A stretch of DNA of 64,000 bases from Dillenia suffruticosa. Taxonomy: Eukaryota; Streptophyta; Magnoliopsida; Dilleniales; Dilleniaceae. Made by a program: the position numbers and the translations under genes. The DNA is taken from assembly GCA_033439265.1 (NCBI GenBank), contig JAVTVX010000034.1, positions 9,827,001 through 9,891,000 of the forward strand, read 5' to 3'. Below are positions 60,925-64,000 of this stretch, one piece after another (position 1 is the stretch's first letter; each line of letters starts with the position of its first letter). The notes beneath the pieces are model-generated. The model did not search any database. It had not been told where the DNA came from and saw nothing but the letters and a program-made list of their open reading frames with translations.

Positions 60925-61172
60925 GTACTCCTTCTTTTGATCCTGTAGAATAAGATCTTTATTCGTATTTTCATTTCTTTTGAGGATGTCAGCATTGTAT
61001 TAGTCGTATAGGTATTTTACGTTGTATTCCCTTTTGTCTACATGATACTACTCTGACATCTTTGTACACTGGAGTTGTAGAAGCCTTAGAGGCTCAACTA
61101 TTTTGACATATATATATATACATATCAAGTTTAAAATTATTCTAAATTTATGTGCATTTTGTTCAATGATAG
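60925..61172 (+). other. Intron-like 248-bp insertion at the gag/protease border
   Basis: Begins GTACTCC and ends CAATGATAG, with a TTCTAAATTT branch-point-like site about 35 bases before the end and T-rich sequence between. Removing it joins gag frame 0 to pol frame 2 within a Gly codon. If it is kept, a TAA at 60951-60953 in the gag frame ends translation. GGTACTC occurs at both edges (60924-60930 and 61172-61178), so a simple insertion with a short target duplication is the alternative. Confidence 0.5.
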
Positions 61173-61630
61173 GTACTCTACCTATCTTCGGAATAGATGC
61201 TGATATCCTTATTGACACGGGATCTAACTATTCGTATGTGAGCGATCAATTCTTCTGACATTCTGACAGGCCGATCTCACCTTTGGATGAGGAGCTATTG
61301 GTCATCACTCCTCTGGGTGAGCAGATTGTGCGCGGCACAGTGTATAGAGAATGTGAGATCAAAGTTGGGGATACAGTGCTGAAGGCAGATCTAATCCCCC
61401 TCGCCATGACTGATTTTGATGCCATCTTGGGGATGGATTGGCTACATATCCATTGGGTTTCAGTTGACTGCTTTAAGAAGCAGGTGGAGTTTCGAAAACC
61501 AGATCCGCCAGTGTTGATTTTTGAGGACGAGAGGCGGGTTTTACCCCACTGTATCATTTCAGTTTTGGAGGCCATACGCATGATTCGCCACGGATGTACG
61601 GCTTACCTGGCTCATATCATTGACACCATA
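61173..61630 (+). pseudogene. Protease of the Tekay-type element
   Basis: Reads TLPIFGIDADILIDTGSNYS, with the catalytic DTG triad near 61216, followed by YVSDQFF and a TGA at 61256-61258 where Arg (CGA) is expected. The frame continues through [14 protein letters not shown] and a [11 protein letters not shown] block near 61410. This is a normal gypsy aspartic protease apart from the stop. Confidence 0.85.
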
Positions 61631-63013
61631 GCTCAGGGACCGAGACTAGAGGATGTCCCAGTGGTACAGGACTTTTCTGATATTTTTCCCGAGGAGTTAC
61701 CCGGATTACCACCGGTTCGAGAGTTTAACTTTGAAATCGATTTAGCTCCAAGGAATACCCCTATCTCTATGCCGCCATACAGGATGGCGCCGGCTGAGCT
61801 AAGGAAGCTCAAGGTCCAATTGCAGGAGTTGCTGGATAAGGGGTTTATCCATCCTAGCACGTCCCCTTGGGGCGCTCCAGTGCTGTTTGTAAAGAAGAAG
61901 GACGGCTCACTGAGATTGTGTGTGTATTACAGGCAACTTAATCGGGTGACTGTGAAGAACAGATATCCACTACCTCGCATAGATAATTTATTTGATCAAT
62001 TGCAGGGTGCTCAAGTTTTCTCGAAGATTGATCTTCGATCGGGATATCATCAGTTGCGGATTACGAGTCAAGACGTGCCAAAGACAGCTTTCCGCACTCG
62101 ATACGGACACTACGAATTTCTAGTCATACCGTTTGGGCTGACTAATGCCCCCACTGCATTCATGGACTTGATGAACCGAATTTTTAACGATTATTTGGAT
62201 CGGTTCGTTATTGTTTTTATTGATGATATCTTAGTCTACTCGCGGAGTGATGATGAGCATGCTCAGCACCTTAGGGTGATTCTGCAAACTCTTTGTGAGA
62301 GATAGCTTCATGCTAAGTTCACCAAGTGTGAATTTTGGCTGCGGCAGATTGGTTTTTTTGGCCACATAGTTTCTGCGGAGGGTATTTTTGTCGATCCGCA
62401 GAAAGTTGATGCCATTACAAGATGGGAGCAGCCGCAGACAGTGACCGAGATCAAGAGTTTTCTTGTTCTAGCAGGGTATTATCACAAATTTGTTTAGGGG
62501 TTTTTCCGGATAGCTGCTCCATTGTGTAGATTGAAGCGAAAGGGTGTCAAGTTTGTATGGGATGACCGTTATGAGGTGAGCTTTCAGGAGCTCAAACAGC
62601 AGCTGACGTCCGCTTCGATTCTAGCCCTTTCCACGAGTGGTCGAGAGAATGTGGTGTACAGTGACGCCAGCAGGCAGGGATTGGGTTGTGTATTGATGCA
62701 GAATGGTAGAGTTATCGCCTATGCTTCGCGACAGCTAAAGAAGCATGAGGTGAACTATCATACGCACGATTTGGAGTTGGCGGCCATAGTTTTTGCACTA
62801 AAGATATGGCGTCACTATTTATATGGGGTCACATGCAGGGTGTTTACAGATCACAAGAGTCTGAAGTATCTGTTCACTCAGAGGGAGCTGAATTTGAGGC
62901 AACGGAGATGGTTAGAGCTGCTAAAGGATTATGACCTCATCATTGATTATCATCCGGGTAAGGCTAATGTAGTGGCTGATGCCTTGAGTCGGAAGTCGTC
63001 TTCCTCTTCTTAG
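61631..63013 (+). pseudogene. Reverse transcriptase and RNase H of the Tekay-type element
   Basis: Reverse transcriptase motifs in order: [20 protein letters not shown] near 61770, [17 protein letters not shown] near 61914 (Tyr where Asp is usual), [13 protein letters not shown] near 62024, [11 protein letters not shown] near 62130, and the catalytic [11 protein letters not shown] near 62217. TAG at 62303-62305 (Gln expected) and 62498-62500 follow. RNase H has [16 protein letters not shown] near 62651, the [16 protein letters not shown] segment, [12 protein letters not shown], and [10 protein letters not shown] before TAG at 63011-63013. One frame throughout, no indels seen. Confidence 0.88.
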
Positions 63014-64000
63014 ACTACCGAGAGTACTTATCTCTCATGTTTATTGGGACTCCGAGCCCTGGGAGTCAGGTTGGCTAGTGATGAACAGGGAGCTATACTA
63101 GCCAGATTTGAAGTTCGGCCGAGTTTGCTCGACTGTATCAGGGAGTTTCAGCAGAGTGATGAAGAGCTCCGAGGTATTTATGAGAAAGCCAGCAGAGGTG
63201 ATATTGAGGACTTTAGAGTTCGCAAGGATAAACTGTTGGTTTTTCGAGATCGAGTATGTGTACCAGCAGATAGTGATCTCCGCAAGGCTATTCTTGAGGA
63301 GGCTCATTCATCTGCCTATGCTTTACATCCCGGCAGTACTAAAATGTACCGTACCATCAGAGACAGTTATTGGTGGTCGGGTATGAAACGGAAAATTACA
63401 GAATTTATTGCTCGTTGCCTTGTATGTCAGTAGATAAAGGCTGAGCACCAGCATCCAGCTGGCACTTTGCAGCCCCTTCCCATTCCTGAGTGGAAGTGGG
63501 AGCATATCACAATGGATTTCGTAGTGGGGTTACCGCGGATTTCGGCACAGCATAATTCTATTCGGCACAGTATAATGCTATTTGGGTGATAGTTGACCCC
63601 TTACCAGGATGGCATTGACACGCCTCTATATTGATATGATTGTGAGACTACATGGGGTTCCAGCGTCGATAGTATCAGATCGAGACCCCAGATTTACATC
63701 CCGTTTTTGGCCCAGTCTGCAGGAGGCTTTGAGTACTAGACTGAATTTCAGCACAGCGTATCACCCCCAGACAGATGGTCAATCAGAGAAGACCATTCAA
63801 ACTTTAGAGGACATGCTTAGGGCATGTGTTATGGATTTCCGGGGGAGTTGGGATTGGCATCTTCCGTTAGTGGAGTTCGCTTATAATAATAGCTATCAGG
63901 CGAGCATTGGCATGCCACCTTACAAGGCATTGTATGGGAGGAAATGTCGTACCCTGTTGTGCTGGGATGAGGTTGGTGAGCGACGTCTTACCAATGTTGA
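63014..64000 (+). pseudogene. Integrase of the Tekay-type element, truncated by window end
   Basis: The HHCC zinc finger spans about 63300-63430 (HSSAYALHPGSTKMYRTI, then CLVC). A TAG at 63431-63433 replaces Gln. The core starts MDFVVGLP (first Asp) near 63512. A 20-bp tandem duplication (63541-63560 and 63561-63580) and loss of the segment after IVD disrupt it. It then resumes with [29 protein letters not shown] (second Asp) near 63678 and [13 protein letters not shown] (Glu) near 63763, and is open to the window end. Any chromodomain would lie outside. Confidence 0.85.

Larger units (their letters stand above)
56680..64000 (+). mobile_element. Ty3/gypsy element of Tekay/Del type, 3' part beyond window
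   Basis: A long LTR ending GGGACGTGACA at 59164, a tRNA-Met primer site at 59172, gag from 59493, and pol to the window end. The Pro-rich gag with a CCHC knuckle and the protease and RT wording suggest a Tekay/Del chromovirus. The LTR start is not fixed because the 3' LTR lies outside; 56680 is an estimate. Confidence 0.85.

Noticed and set aside
1-64000. CRISPR arrays, bacterial operons, organellar inserts, endogenous pararetrovirus
   Set aside because: No regularly spaced identical short repeats with spacers, no prokaryotic gene clusters, no rRNA or photosystem genes, and no movement-protein or coat-protein motifs were seen. The only direct repeats are LTRs, tandem duplications and microsatellites.

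Overview
This is a repeat-dominated piece of a plant nuclear genome, most likely a eudicot. The evidence is the mix of plant-type LTR retrotransposons (Ty1/copia, Ty3/gypsy chromovirus, Athila-type gypsy), CACTA (En/Spm) DNA transposons, and two LRR exons of a plant NLR-type resistance gene with GT-AG introns. No rRNA, tRNA gene, CRISPR array, operon or organellar sequence was seen. Almost all coding sequence belongs to transposable elements (TEs), and nearly all of it is broken.

Layout. 1-909: 3' end of a copia element. 1023-3298: non-autonomous CACTA with TSD AAA. 4750-5195: hAT-like MITE. 5400-11649: decayed copia with unequal LTRs. 11723-27108: gypsy chromovirus (TSD CACTT) whose integrase is split by an Athila-type gypsy on the minus strand (15530-25479, TSD GTTCT). 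27873-28160: CACTA terminal debris. 28163-33513: Athila-type derivative that has lost nearly all of pol. 35595-35800: CACTA terminus. 36600-39245: two LRR exons of a CC-NBS-LRR-like gene, the only non-TE coding sequence recognised. 41939-52020: full-length CACTA (TSD TTT) with a four-exon TnpD-type transposase and a TnpA/Ptta-type gene, both broken. 52117-53236: mini-CACTA (TSD TTA). 54420-55745: rotted LINE reverse transcriptase. 56337-56640: CACTA terminus. About 56680 to the window end: gypsy of Tekay/Del type, continuing past 64000.

Three themes stand out. First, most stop codons inside the TE genes are one C-to-T or G-to-A change from the expected codon (CAA, CAG, CGA or TGG) while long reading frames persist, which is the decay expected of methylated, silenced DNA. 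Second, four CACTA-type units place a GC-rich cassette just inside GACG-rich subterminal repeats, and two of them add a tRNA-like box A/box B module at the same spacing. Third, the Tekay-type element carries a 248-bp GT-AG intron-like segment at the gag/protease border. Its removal joins the gag frame to the pol frame, and its retention ends translation after gag. All divergence figures are eye counts, and lineage names are inferred from motifs without database searches.
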